DNA of 64,000 nucleotides from Humulus lupulus (taxonomy: Eukaryota; Streptophyta; Magnoliopsida; Rosales; Cannabaceae), in contig NC_084794.1 in NCBI RefSeq assembly GCF_963169125.1, positions 93,107,018-93,171,017 on the forward strand, read 5' to 3'. The notes below the pieces were generated by a model. The model ran no database searches. It saw only the letters and a program-made list of their open reading frames with translations, and had not been told where the DNA came from. Positions 1 to 12,798 of the stretch are shown one piece after another. Both the position numbers and the translations under genes were made by a program. Within the stretch, counting starts at the first letter, position 1, and each line of letters begins with the position of its first letter.

Positions 1-405
1 TCCATTTATGAGGACAACCATTCTTTTTTTTTATCATCCATATTCGTAGTTATTAGTCTTAACTAGAGGAATTTAAGCTGAAGTTGAGCTTCTAACAAGG
101 TATTTTCAATATTTCCTTGCAAATTTATTTTGTGTTTTTTTGCAAGTTTAACTGAAAATTAAAATTTAACAATGTTAACAGATGCAACTAACTGTAAAAT
201 ATATTCTGTATTTTTTTCGTTGTATATATATATATTCATTGTTTCAGTTAACTTATCCATGCATCCAATAATGATTATTTTAATGGTTTGATTTAGTTCA
301 TTATCATGCATTGTATCTGTTTGACAAAATGCTTCAACTAAAATTCAATTGTATAGTATTAAGAATAAGGATTTTTTTATTCTTTGGTTGAATTGATTTT
401 CATGC
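1..405. other. AT-rich flank, no gene recognised
   Basis: No open reading frame or RNA gene is visible. The stretch from about 306 to 365 is similar to the sequence just right of the solo LTR (from 4525), so before the LTR inserted the site held a diverged tandem duplication with a period of about 100 bp. Positions 401-405 (CATGC) are the left target-site duplication of the LTR. Confidence 0.6.
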
Positions 406-859
406 TGTAAAGAACGCCCTGGACTAGTACTTATTAAAACATTCACATATCGTTGGTCCATAAAGAAAACCACTTTTTATAAAGGTCTCAGTGGGGACTT
501 GCTTAAAACAATGCAAGTTGGGCCCATTAGCTTAAAAAGAAAATATGAGTTTTTATGCAAAGTTGAAAAGAAACAATATTAAATAATTAAGTCCCACTGA
601 TAATTTAGAAAGTCTCTTAAAACATAACATATTTAAATTGGCGTCCTAAAGTGATCATTTATTCCGTCCATAGGATACCCCACGTCATACACCCTACGAC
701 GATAGAACTCCTCACGTCACCACGTGTGCCATAGAGAAATCCTATTTGCTACCTGGTAGGGAAAGTAAGAGGGTGAGCTAAAAGCACAGTAAGGAAGTAC
801 AAACAATAAGCAAGTAAGGATACAACAAATACGAACACTAACGTTCATCTAACACATCA

Positions 860-1070
860 TGGCATATCATAACATTATCGTAACAAATCATCATAGCACA
901 TCATAACGTAATCGTAACATATCATCATTGCATATCATAACGTAATCGTAACATATCATCATAGCACATCATAACGTAATTGTAACAAATCATCATTGCA
1001 TATCATAACGTAATCATAACATATCATCATAGCATATCATAACGTAATCGTTACATATCATCATATCACA
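860..1070. repeat. 34-bp tandem repeat inside solo LTR copy 1
   Basis: About six copies of a roughly 34-bp unit containing CATCATAACGTAATCGTAAC follow one another with few changes. The other LTR copy has a shorter array of the same kind near 12115-12215, so the array has changed copy number since the two LTRs diverged. Confidence 0.8.
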
Positions 1071-1187
1071 TTCATACAGCATACATGATGAGCATGGCTC
1101 GCTAGTTGTCCATGTCACCCTATCATATTCATACAACATACATGATGAGCATGGCTCGCTAGTTTTCCATGTCACCCTATGAGGTAA
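1068..1187. repeat. Two-copy 62-bp tandem duplication in solo LTR copy 1
   Basis: The unit containing CATGATGAGCATGGCTCGCT and ending in CATGTCACCCTAT is present twice in a row. LTR copy 2 has only one matching unit near 12070-12115, so this is a private duplication. Confidence 0.75.
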
Positions 1188-3558
1188 ACAAGAGTCTCTG
1201 GTCCTTGAATAACCTCGGCGCGTCCGCCCTAGGAGTTACGTCTTTATCTATAGTAACTCGTTTGATGTATCTAACATCATAATTTGTTTGATGTATCTAA
1301 CATCCATACACATATCATATTCAACATTTCATCACATTATGACATTCATAATTCATAACAATTCATTCATACAACAGTCTTACCATTCATAGCATAAAAT
1401 CATAGAATCTATCTAACTTCCTTACCTCAGGTCCGAGCTAAGAAATTTCACAACCTCTCAACGAGCCTATACCATAACCAAAACAACATTTCTTAGGTTC
1501 ATAAAATTACTATTTTGCCCTTCCATACAACTCATGTGTGCATGGGCCATGCACACATAATAATATTTGCACATAACATGCAATTATTCTTAACTACACA
1601 TAAAGCCATAAAAGAAAAATGCTCATTTTCACCTATTTTACATGCATGATCTTTCTATAAAAACCACATTGTTGAATAATAAACATAATTTTGGACGTAA
1701 AAGTGGATTTGCATGTAACATACATACGTGGGAACATTGCGTAATTGAGACGTTTTAAAAACGATAATTCTACATTTCTTACTTTTATCGTTTTAAAATT
1801 AATAGACATATAACATGCTTTATTTTTCTTAAAATTTCTAGGTTGATTAAATTTCTCAAAACATTATTTTATTTTATAAAATAATTTGATTTAGCTTTAA
1901 AAAAATGTGACAATTTCCTTTATTATTCTCAAATTACAAAGAAGTAACAAAAATCTTGGAATTAATTAAAATACCTATGATTAATATGTTTCTTTAGAAA
2001 AATAAATTTTAACATTGGTCAATTGTGTTACATAAATGATGTGAGAAAAATATATCTTTAAGTGTGGGAAAAATATATTTTATTTAAATTATATAAGACT
2101 TAGTTTTATGTAACATAAATCCATATGTGACAATTAAATAATCATTCTTAATCATTTAAACCAAATTTTCAGCCACTATTTAATTTCTTTAAAAATCACA
2201 AATAAATTGAATCTAAATATTTTTCTCAATCAAAATAAAGAAAAATCATAGCTTATCAAAATATGCATTCATACCATATTAAAATACAATTTTTAATATT
2301 ACCATAACTTAGGATAATAATTTTGTTTCAAAAACTCATCAAATTCATTTTAGTGAAACACACTTCACATTTTTTTACAAAAATTTCAGCAACCATTTTT
2401 ATCTTTAAAAATCACTATATTCAATTTAAAAACTCCTATTTTTCTAAAAATTCAATAAAAATTATGTAGGTATTTATTTGAGTAAAATATCATGTTATTG
2501 GGACTTAAAATACCCTTTTTAATTCCAAAAAATTAACATAACATCAAGGACATTACTTATGCATGCAAATCATTTTTTTTTCAAATTTTTACCCAATTAC
2601 TTACAAAAATCAGCAAGCTTAATTTCTCATGAAATTCATATTTTATCCCAAAAATTTCACATAAAATCATACATGTCCAAAATCTCATCATACTCTTATT
2701 ATATACATAATCCTAAGAATATTACTAACATATTCACATGCAATCTTATAAAATCCCATTTTTTTCTATTCCATTGAATCTACACATGAAATCCAACAAA
2801 ACACTAACAATAACAATAACATACATTAATTCATAAACACCATATTCACATATGCCTTTATATTAACCTAACATGTGTTTCTATCATTATTTTCATGCAT
2901 CTTAAAATTTATTCATTCACAATATCACATGCATCCTATCAAAATTTCATAGATCCAAATAGCAAGATTTCCAATTATCATTTTACCCAAATTACATAGG
3001 TCCTAAAACATGGATCTAATATATTGAAAATCATATAACATCAAACAAAATATCAAGATGATCCTTAGGTATGCCTAGGCCGAAACCCCATATTTGCATT
3101 CATAATTACCACTAATCATTATACATAGAAAATCAACATCAAAACCCTTTTATACATCAAACCATAATACCCTTCATGCAAATCAAACAACTTATTATCA
3201 TCAAGATATCAAGAACACAAAGTACCCATTTTTTTTTTCTTACCTAAAACATAAATCCCCTTTAACCATAATCCCTTTAATAATCTATCCATCAAAACCA
3301 AAAATCACAAAATTTAGGGAGGGATTTCAATACCTCTTCTTGATAGAAAATCAAGAATCCAATCCAATCAAGAATCCAATAACCTCATTGCTCAAACCCT
3401 AGGGGTTGTATATTTTTAATAATCAAGATGGAGAAGAAGATGAACAAGGTTAGAGACAACCCAATCAAAATACTAAATTAATCATAAGGAAAACAACCAA
3501 AAACCTTACCCTAGCTTGAACTATTTTTTTTCTTCTTCTTCTCTCTCTAGGTCACGCC

Positions 3559-3588
3559 CTCTCTCTCTCTCTCTCTCTCTTCTCTCTA
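3559..3588. repeat. (CT)n microsatellite in solo LTR copy 1
   Basis: An almost pure CT run of about 30 bases. The matching place in LTR copy 2 (around 9775-9812) is a GA-rich tract read on the opposite strand. In the LTR sense it lies where a pyrimidine/purine-rich leader would be expected. Confidence 0.8.
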
Positions 3589-4766
3589 TAATTTGGCAGC
3601 CCTCCATCCCAAATGAGCCTTCAACCTCTTTCTTATTTTCTATTTAAATGCCTCAATCTTCAAAACCTAGCTAAGGAAAATGTAATAATCATTTTCCTTT
3701 ATTTTCCCTAAATCAAAATATAATTCAATTAAAAATTATACTCAGCCAATCAATCCATTTTATCATTGACAGCACACTAATTCCTCTCTTGTCTTCCTTG
3801 GCTGTCCATGGCTAATAAATGAAATAATGCTATTCTCGTAACTCTAGGGTGCTGAGACTTGGGACTGGGTTTTGACCCTTTTCTGTTACGTTTTAGGAAA
3901 AATGATATTCACAGAAAATGTAGATAATTTTATTAGCTTTCTAACGGTATAAGTTGTGTCTAAATTGGATATCCACAGCCCATTTTATACCTATTTTACT
4001 GAGGTTGGGTCTAAGGTTACGGGAATTAAAAAAAAAATGACAATTCTATCATTTCTCACCATTTGTTTCCCAATATTTTTCTTGTGTGAACACAAGCCTC
4101 TTTATTTACCTTTCCTTTTATTTTCCTTTTAAATCCCTTAATAAAATAAAAATAAATAAACCAATAAAAGGAAATTAATGTGTAGAAAACTATTGCATGC
4201 ACACCATGCAACCATGCACATGCACATACTCAATCACTAGGGTGCATCACTACCTACCATGCACCTTAATGCATTAAACCAAATCTCACATAATCACATT
4301 TTAAAATAAAAATAAATATATATCATTTAACAAGTAATTTAAAAAAAAATATTCTATCCACAATTCTAACAATTAAATAAAATATCAAACAATCAAATAA
4401 AACAACAACAACTAAATAAAATAAACAATATTTAAATAAAACAATTCATCACACTTAACACTTAAATAAAATAAATCACAAAATTTTAATAAACTAAAAG
4501 AAATTTTTTTTTTGGTGCATTACACATGCCTTGTAAGTGTTTGACAAAATGTCTTAACTAAATTGCAGTTTGTATATTCCTGAGAATATACGAATTTTGA
4601 TTCAATATTATTATATTAATAGGGCATTAAATTCCATGATTAAATGTATGAAAATGTCTTTAATATTATGTGTTTTGTTTATTCTTTTTTTTATATATAC
4701 TTAAAGCCGGAAGTGTTATTTTAAAAACATGTTGTTTATATTTTTGTTTGTTTTTTTATGTAAGAT

Positions 4767-7537
4767 ATGGCAAAGAAAGCTCGTATCATGAAGAAGAATA
4801 GGAAATCGGGTTATTATCATAAAAAATTGAATGTTTTCAAGGTAATTTTTCATTGTTTATTTATGTTTCTTTTTTTGTTTTGAAAAAAAGAAGATAATGT
4901 TTTGGATTTAATTATTTGTTTTCATTTTTTTTTTCATTTTTATGTGCAGAATTTAAGTCCAAATAAGCTGATTTTTGCTAAGAATTAAATGAAAGTTAAT
5001 TTTCAAGATCATCAACTCAATTTCCGTTGTATTGAGAATTCTCTAACTGATGCTCAATTTGAAAAGTTAAAGGATTCATGCTTGGGATTTCTCTTCGATA
5101 TTGATAGTAACCTAAAAGTTTGTTCCATGATTGTTCATTCTCTAATACTTCATGAGGAGGGTAGCTCTAGTAGACAAGACATCCAAATGCACTTTGGAGG
5201 GAAAAAAGCAAAGTTTTGAATTGAAGAATTTGCTCTAATAACTGGTCTAAATTGTTCCCAGCTTCCTACTGATGTTGATGATAGTGTTCAACCCAATAGA
5301 TTAATGGAAAAATACTTCTCCGAGAAATAATAAATCTCAAGAAATGACTTGAAAAACCTTCTCATGTCTTCAAAAATAGATGACGAAGATGCCATTAAGA
5401 TAGCTAAAGTACATATTGTGAAAAAAAAATTTAGAAAGTAAAAGAGGTGATAGGTTTGTTGATGATTTTGTTCTGAAATTGGTTGATGATGAACAAAAGT
5501 TTGAGAATTATCCATGGGGTCGTCGTTCATTCAATGAAACTATTGGGAGTATTTCAAGTGTTTTGGATTTGCAAAAAAAGAACTATGAGTTGTGCGGCTT
5601 CCCTGTGGCTTTCCAAGTGTGGGGTTATGAGGTTATTCCATCCTTGGGATCTTTGTTTGGTGCTTGTGTAAGTACAAAAATCCCTAGAATTTTAAATTGG
5701 AAGTCAACTAAGGTGAATAATCTTCGATCAATTTGGTCTAAAGTTTTCCAAAAATCATAAGTACATATTCATATATATATATATATATATTTAACATTGT
5801 TCTTCAATTAATTTCAATTGTTGTACTGTTAACAATTTGTGTTTGTTTATTGGTTTCTTATTTTTATGTATATAGGTTGATTATGTTTGTTTGTCTCCAT
5901 CTAGTGCGGAAAAAGATTCATTACACCTTAATGGTATGTTTTCTAACACAGTAATTCTTGAAAGAGGAATATACATGGATGCAAACAATCCCCCCTCAAT
6001 GATGAGTAAGAATACAAAAAGTAGCTCAATTGATGAAGAAATTATTTCAATATTGAAGGTATTTTTATATTATCTACTATTTTTTCCTAATTTAATGATG
6101 TATGTTGTTTTTTTTTTTTTTCATTTTTGTTTAGGACTTGCGGTTTATATTTTAGTATATTTTGTTTACTTTTTTTCTAATTTGTTCTATCACCTATGTT
6201 TTTTTTCCTAGGAGCTCAAAGAGGAGAACGTTGAAATCAAAAAAGATATTGTTGAAATTAAAAATGGAATTGGTCAGATTAACATATGCATGGCACAAAT
6301 TGATGAGAGAACAAAAGATATAGATGCCATGAAGAAACAAATAGAAGATTATGAACAACTAATTAAGAAATTTGTGAAACAAGATGATTTAAAGAAATGC
6401 ATACGTGAAGAAGGAGAACAAGTGAAAGAGAGAAGCAAAAAACGATTGCAATATGTGCAAGATTCCAAAGTTTCAGAGAAAACAAGAAAGTTATCTGCGC
6501 AAGAGGATTTGCAAGCATGCATAAAAGATTTGTTAAGTGGTGAAATACTTCTAAGTAGTCTTGAATGTGTTCCTCAATCAAAGGTACAAATTTAAAATAT
6601 TATCTATTTTTCAATAAAGTTTTGCGTTAAATTTCATTTAATTATCATGTTTTTAATTTTCATCTTTTATTATTTGTAGGAATGCATATATTTGGCAAGC
6701 AATGCCCCTATTGAACAAAGAGAAAATTATAATAAGAGGAGCATATAGGGCAAGCAACCACCAAATATTTCTAAAATTTTAGAGAAAATTAAAAAACCTT
6801 CTACACAAAAGGCTTTGAAAGTATTCATAAGTGATTTATCAACTGGCGAGATCGTTCCTAGCAATCCGAAATGCATTCCTCCTTCTCTGTCAATTCTAAA
6901 AAGTGCCCCACAAGTATAAACTTTGAATTTGATTATACTTGCATAAACATGTATTAATTTTTTTTTATTTTAATTGTAGTTGCTAATTTTTTTCATATGT
7001 AGGTTGTCAATGAAAAATTCTATCAAAAGGAAGAAAATATTTCAAAGAACTTGAGACGAACAGAAGAACAAAAAAAAGAAAAAGAAGTTAAGCAAATGAA
7101 AAGTGATCATGATGATTCAAGTGCAATCATGGCTTCACCAACATCTATGACAACTATTGTGGAACCAAGTGAATTGCTTTGTTCTTCTGTAAACTCTAGA
7201 GAGGCAAAGAATACTTGTCATTTCTTAGGCCGATTTCAATTTGAGAGTGAATATGAAGTTATGCTTGATTCAGAAGCAACTTCGTTCTTCTTGGAGTGGT
7301 ACACTCATGGTATGAATAAGAAAAGGTAAATGAATTGCGTTTGTTTTTTTTCTCAATTTTTTTTTTATTTTCTTTATATCTTTTTATAAATGTTTGTTGA
7401 TTTTGTAGAAATAAATCATCTCCATATGCTGCATTTCATGCCAAATTAAAATCACCTTTATTATTGGGAGGAATAGAAATTGACAATAAAAAGTGGTTCT
7501 TTGATTTGTGTGATGCAGAAGGTCTCATCAGTAATGA
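4767..7537 (+). pseudogene. DUF1985/coiled-coil part of an Ulp1-like MULE-type gene (5' part, broken)
   Basis: A spliced reading frame starts at ATG 4767 with a short basic exon (donor at 4842, acceptor before 4950). The following exon encodes a DUF1985-type domain, seen as an EEFALITGLNC-like block around 5220-5265 and a YPWGRRSF ... GFPVAFQVWGYEVIPSLG block at 5510-5660. Exons at about 5878-6060 and 6212-6583 give a charged coiled coil (E-L-K-E-E-N ... K-K-Q-I-E-D-Y). Further exons lie at about 6680-6910, 7003-7325 and 7409 onward. DUF1985 joined to a C48 protease domain is a known architecture of plant Ulp1-like genes carried by KI-type MULEs. The frame is dead: an in-frame TAA lies just before 4989, and stops occur after 5215 and near 5330. 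The last exon is cut at 7537 by a solo LTR and resumes at 13240. A host gene is possible but less likely, given the transposase nearby. Confidence 0.7.
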
Positions 7538-8045
7538 TGTAACGACCCAACTATTCTAGACCTTGGACAATTAATAACTACTATATTATTCATAAAAAAA
7601 CGTACATGCGAGAACATCATAACTTTATTATATAAAGAAAAGGTTTGAATACATAAAAATGCGTTTAGGATATGGGATCCCATTGTTTTAAAAATAAAAC
7701 ATAACATGATCTAAATAAATCGATTACAAAACTAAGTGCGGAAAAATACATAGCAATATGATTTAAAGACTTAAAGACTTCATCCTCTAATCGAACGCTC
7801 AGTCCATCGATTCCACCCTGCCTCAATACACATCCCCAAGCTGCCAAGAACCTTTCCCGCCGCCATAGCTAATTTCCTGCACATATAAACATAAAGGAAT
7901 GAGCCTAATGCCCAGCAAGGAAAATCTAACAACATAAATCATATACATAAAATTCATATCATATGCTAAAAACATGTCATAAACATATACCATCAGCGTA
8001 TCATAAACATATGTCATATTTACTACAATGGCCATCATATTACAT

Positions 8046-8256
8046 GGGGCTCGTTTAACTAAGCAAGTCATATGCCCATAAATTTGTGGGGCTTGCTAGC
8101 TAAGCAAGTCATGTGCCCAATATAAATTCTTGGGGCTTCCTTATTTAAACAAGTCATATGCCCAATCATCCATTCTTGGGGCTTGTTATCTTAACAAGTC
8201 ATATGCCCGATCATAGATTCTCGGGGCTTGCTTATCTAAGGAAGCCATGTGCCCAA
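8046..8256. repeat. Five-copy tandem repeat of about 44 bp in the 2-kb solo LTR
   Basis: Five successive units share the pattern GGGGCTTG...TAAGCAAGTCATATGCCC, with small variations. The array lies on the 3' side of the TATA box in the LTR sense (minus strand), so it would fall in R or U5. Confidence 0.85.
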
Positions 8257-8786
8257 GCGACTGAAAACATATTCTATATACATATCATAAAATACACATA
8301 TCATAACATAAGATAACATATAACATATAAAATCCTATCCTATTTTCCTTACCAATATACCGGGATATGAGAACAGTACCGGGACTTTGGAACACTCCTA
8401 AAAACCAAAATAGAAAGGTGAGTATACTAAAGAAAAGGGATGAAATGAACGAACTAAACCATCGAAAGATACTTACCAAGAACAATCTTACGTTTAAGAT
8501 CTTAGATTCCTAACCAAGAATAGAGAATATGAGTTAGGATTTTGAGTAGAAAAACTATAAGAATAACACAGAAAGGAACTAGAAGAAGGAATACCTCAAA
8601 TGCTTCTATAACCGAACTACACCTCGAATCGAAATATACTATGAACCTTACTTCTCGGGTGTTTATTAAGATTATAAGGATAAAGCTTGTAACCCCAACC
8701 CAAGTGTTTATCACTCTAAAATAACCTAGCAGGTTGCAGACTCTGAACTTAGCTTGATGAATGAATAAATGGCTGGGTACTAGGTC

Positions 8787-8795
8787 CTATTTATA
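8787..8795 (-). promoter_or_regulatory. TATA box of the 2-kb solo LTR
   Basis: The minus strand reads CTCTATAAATAGGACC, a canonical plant LTR TATA box. It fixes the orientation of the solo LTR as minus, so any surviving promoter would point left, antisense to the Ulp1-like gene. Confidence 0.6.
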
Positions 8796-11700
8796 GAGTT
8801 CAAGAATGAAAAGATCGTCATTTAACTTGAATAAAATAATGGCTTTTTAATTGAAAAATATTTGAATAATCGTTCAGCAGAGGCTGAAGACTCGGTCAGA
8901 AATATGCTGGACTTATCAAGAGGTTAAAGAATAAATTAAGCTTGGTTTCAAAAGCATTCAAAAATCATGCACACGAGCTGATATATCACCCCTAGTGTAG
9001 TGCACCAAATTATTTTTTTTTAGATTATTTAAATTTTGTGATTTATTTTATTTAAATGTTAAGTGTGATGAATTTTTTTATTTAAGTGTTGTTATTTTAG
9101 TTAGTTGATTATTTGTTTTATTTGATTGTTTATTATTTTATTTAATTGTTAGAATTGTTTGGTATAATCTTTGGAATTTAAATTTGTTAATTGTTTGTTT
9201 GGTTAATTAATTTAATAAGTGAATAGTGTGTAACATGTGTTATTTTACTATTAGTGTTACATTTTAAATAAATGTGACAATTGAGGTAATTATGTGAGTT
9301 ATGGTTGAATGCACTAATGTGCATGGTAGATAGTGATGCACTCTAGTGTTTTAGTGTGTGCTAGTACATGGTAATAAGGTGCACATGTGTTGATTTTCTA
9401 CACATTTTATAATTGTCATTTATGATATTTTTGGGTAGTTTATTTTAATAAGTAGGGAATTAAAGAAAAATAAAATAAAAATAAAGGAAATGGCAAGTAG
9501 TGTGGACGTGTAGTGTGTGGTGTGTAGTGGGAAAAGGATTGTTTTTTTTTAGGTAATAAAATCAAAATTTGAAAGGCACTAGCTATGTTGGGATAGGAAT
9601 GTGATCACCCTTTATTATTTTATATCTATTATAATAAAAGAAAAATGAAAAGAATTAAAGGAAAATGGGGAAGAAAGGAAACTTACCATTTCCTCTTGAT
9701 AGTGGCTTTATGGGAATGAGAATGTAAAAAGGGGATTAAGAAGAGATTAGGCCATTTGGCCGTGACCTAGAGAGGAGATGGAGAGAGAGGGAGGCGAGCT
9801 AGAGAGAGAGAAAGCAAGGGCTGCCATATTTTTCTAGAGAAGAAGAAGAAGAAAAGAAAGAGAAGGAGAAGAAGAAGAGGGTTTCGAACCCTAGGTAAGA
9901 ATCTATCAACTAGTGTTTCACATATGTGCATTTGGATCCTCTCCTCTTCTCTAATCTAAGGTTAATTTTGTGGTTTCTTTCTTTGGGTATATGGTGTTTG
10001 GAAATCCTCTATAGGTGACAAGGTTTTCTTGCTAAAGTGTTCTTGATTTTACAATCAAGAGAGGTAATGGTCTTTCTTAGCCTATATATTGGTTTTGATG
10101 GGTTTGTCTTTGAGGTTTTGATGGTGATGCTAATGGTTGATTTTTGTAGGATTGATGATTACGATTTGTATATTTTGAGAATATGATTTGTTTAAAAAGG
10201 GTTCATGGGTATGATTGAGGGAATGGATTTGATAGGGTTTATAATGGGGATATATGTTGTGTTTATATTGCTATGGTTATCTTTGTAATCTTTGATTTAT
10301 GTAAAATGGTAAATGATGATTTTAGAAATATGATAAGAATTATGTTAGGGTTTTTGTAAAGGCATGTTCATGAGATATGGTGTTATGAATTTATGTATGC
10401 TATTGCCATGGTTATTGTTGTTGGATTTCATGTGTAGATTCAATGGAATAGAAAATTGGTTTTATAAGATTTTATGTGAATATGTTAGTAATATTAGAAT
10501 CATGTATATAATAAGAGTATGATGAGATTTTGGACATGTATGATTTTATGTGAAATTTTTGGGATAAAAGATGAGTTTCATGAGGAATTAAGCTTGCTGA
10601 TTTTTTGTAAATAATTGGGTAAAAGTTGATAAAAAGATGATTTGCATGCATAAGTAATGTCCGTGATGTTATGTTAATTTTATGAAATTAAAAAGGGGAT
10701 TTTAAGTCCCATTAAAATGATATTTTACTCAAATAATTACCTACAGAATTTTTATTGATTTTTTAGAAAATATGAGCTTTTAAATTGAATATGGTGATTT
10801 TTAATGATAAAAATAGTTGCTGGAATTTTTGTAAGAAAATATGAAGTGAGTTTCACTAAAATGAATTTGATGAGTTTTTGGAATAAATTATTTTTCCTAA
10901 GTTATGGTAATATTGAAAAATGGTATTTTTAATGGTATGAATGCATATTTTGATAAGTTATGATTTTTCCTTTATTTTGATTGAGAAAAATATTTAGATT
11001 CTATTTATTTGTGATTTTTGAAGAAAATAAATGGTGGCTGAAAGTTTGTTTTAAAAAGGTTAAAAATTGTTATTTAATTGTCACATATGGATTTTGTTAC
11101 ATAAAACTAAGTCTTAAATAATTTAAATAAAAATATATTTTTCCACACTTAAAAATATATTTTTCTCACCTCATTTATGTAACACAATGATAAAATTTAT
11201 TTTTCTAAAGAAACATATTAAAATAGGCATTTTAATTAAATCCAAGCTTTTTGGTTAATTCTTTGTAATTTGTGATTAATGAATGAAATTTGTCACATAT
11301 TTTATTTATAAGCTAAATCAAATTATTTTATAAAATAAAATAAAGTTTTGAGAAATTTAATCAACTTAGAAATTTTAAGAAAAATAAAGCATGTAATATG
11401 TCTATTGATTTTAAAATAATAAAAGTAAGAAATGTAGAATTATCGTTTTGAAAACGTCTTTATTACGCAATGTTCCCACGTATGCATGTTACATGCAACT
11501 CCATTTTTACGTCCAAAATTATGTTTATTATTCAACTATGTGGTTTTTATAAAACGATCATGCTAGTAAAATGGGTAAAACGAGCATTATTCTTTTATGG
11601 CGATAATTGCATGTTTTGTGTAACGGTTATTACGTGTGCGTGGCCCATGCACACATGAGTTGTGTGAAAGGGCAAAATAGTAATTTTATGAACCTAAGAA

Positions 11701-11884
11701 GTGTTATTTTGATTATGATATAGGCTCGTTGAAAGATTGTGAAAATTCTTAGCTTGGACCTGAGGTAAGGAAGTTAGATAGATTCTATGATTTTATGCTA
11801 TGAATGGTAAGACTATTGTATGAATGAATTGTTATGAACTATGAATGCCATAACGTGATGATATGTTGAATGTGATATGTGTAT

Positions 11885-11990
11885 GGATGTTAGATACATC
11901 AAACCAGTTACGATGTTAGATACATCAAACAGATTACGATGTTAGATACATCAAACAGATTGCGATGTCAGATACATCGAACGAGTTACT
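11885..11990. repeat. Short tandem repeat GATGTTAGATACATCAAAC in LTR copy 2
   Basis: Four degenerate copies of a roughly 27-bp unit (TTAGATACATCAAAC plus a spacer with GTTAC/GATTAC) follow one another. LTR copy 1 has two copies near 1259-1303. Each unit is partly self-complementary (GATGT ... ACATC). Confidence 0.75.
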
Positions 11991-12114
11991 AAGGACATTG
12001 AGACGTAACTCCTAGGGCGGACGCGCCGAGGTTATTCAAGGACCAGTGATCTCCTGTTTACCTCATAGGGTGACATGGACAACTAGCGATCCATGCTCAT
12101 CATGTATGCTGTAT

Positions 12115-12215
12115 GTTTGTGATATGACGATATGTCACGATTATGTTATGATATGATGATATGTTACGATTATGTTATGATATGATGATATGTTACGATT
12201 ATGTTATGATATACC
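12115..12215. repeat. 34-bp tandem repeat in LTR copy 2
   Basis: About three copies of GATATGATGATATGTTACGA-type units. It is the counterpart of the six-copy array at 860-1070. Confidence 0.75.
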
Positions 12216-12678
12216 ATGATGTTTTAGATGAACGTTAGTGTTTGTTTTTGTTGTATTCTTACTTGCTTATTTGTTTGTACTTCCTTACTGGGCTTTTAGC
12301 TCACCCCCCTTACTTTCCTTCCAGGTAGCAAATAGGATTTCTTTATGGCACGCGTGGTGACGTGAGGAGTTCTTTCATCATGGGGTGTATGACGTGGGGT
12401 AATCCTATGGACGGAAAAATGATCAACGTAGAACGCCATTTAAATTATGCTTTGTTTTTAAGAGACTTTCCTAATTATCAGTGGGACTCAGTTATTTAAA
12501 TTTTTGGTTTCTTTGAACTTTGCATAAAAATCTATGTTTTATTTTAAAACTTATGGCGCCAACTTGCATGGTTTTAAACAAGTCTCCCTGAGACTTTGAT
12601 AATGAATGGTATTCTTTTATAAACTATGTTATGCGAATGTTTTGTAAGTATTAGTCTAGGGCGTTCCTTACACCTAGT

Positions 12679-12798
12679 AGGCGATATATCGCCTGGGCTA
12701 ATATGCTCGAGGCTCGTCGAGGTGACCGTGCGAAGTTACGTGTTTTTCGTATCCTCGTATGGCGATATATCGCCCCCTAGTGCTGCGATATATCGGCA
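12679..12798. promoter_or_regulatory. Cluster of GATATATC palindromes in the 2-kb solo LTR
   Basis: Two perfect 14-bp palindromes GGCGATATATCGCC lie at 12679-12692 and 12762-12775, and a GCGATATATCGGC variant lies just after. A fourth core (CTGATATATCAC) lies at about 8978-8990, next to it before the nested LTR inserted. In the minus-strand LTR sense they lie upstream of the TATA box, so they could be protein-binding sites of the U3 region. That function is inference. Confidence 0.45.

Larger units (their letters stand above)
406..4524 (-). mobile_element. Solo LTR, 4.1 kb, copy 1 (minus orientation)
   Basis: The segment begins TGTAAAGAACGCC and ends GGTGCATTACA, so it has TG...CA termini. 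It is flanked by the perfect 5-bp duplication CATGC (401-405 and 4525-4529). Its reverse complement matches the element at 8996-12672 over essentially the full length, including the block near 660-790 (matching about 12310-12430) and the block near 1740-2760 (matching about 10440-11480). No gag, pol, PBS or PPT is present, so it is a solo LTR left by LTR-LTR recombination. LTRs this long are known in some chromoviruses (Tekay/Del) and in LARDs; the lineage cannot be decided from the LTR alone. Copy 1 has about 440 bp more than copy 2, partly around 3840-4070. Confidence 0.9.
8996..12672 (+). mobile_element. Solo LTR, 3.7 kb, copy 2 (plus orientation), nested
   Basis: The segment starts TGTAGTGCACC and ends GGCGTTCCTTACA, with the perfect duplication CCTAG at 8991-8995 and 12673-12677. 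It is the same LTR family as 406-4524, in the opposite orientation, and contains no coding domains. It lies inside the 2-kb solo LTR and is therefore younger than it. The GA-rich tract and splice-like stretch at 9768-9900 would be the transcribed leader if the plus orientation is the sense one. Confidence 0.9.

Noticed and set aside
2559..2777. 72-codon ORF in solo LTR copy 1
   Set aside because: Phe/Ile/His/Lys-rich translation of AT-rich DNA, inside an LTR, with no counterpart in LTR copy 2.
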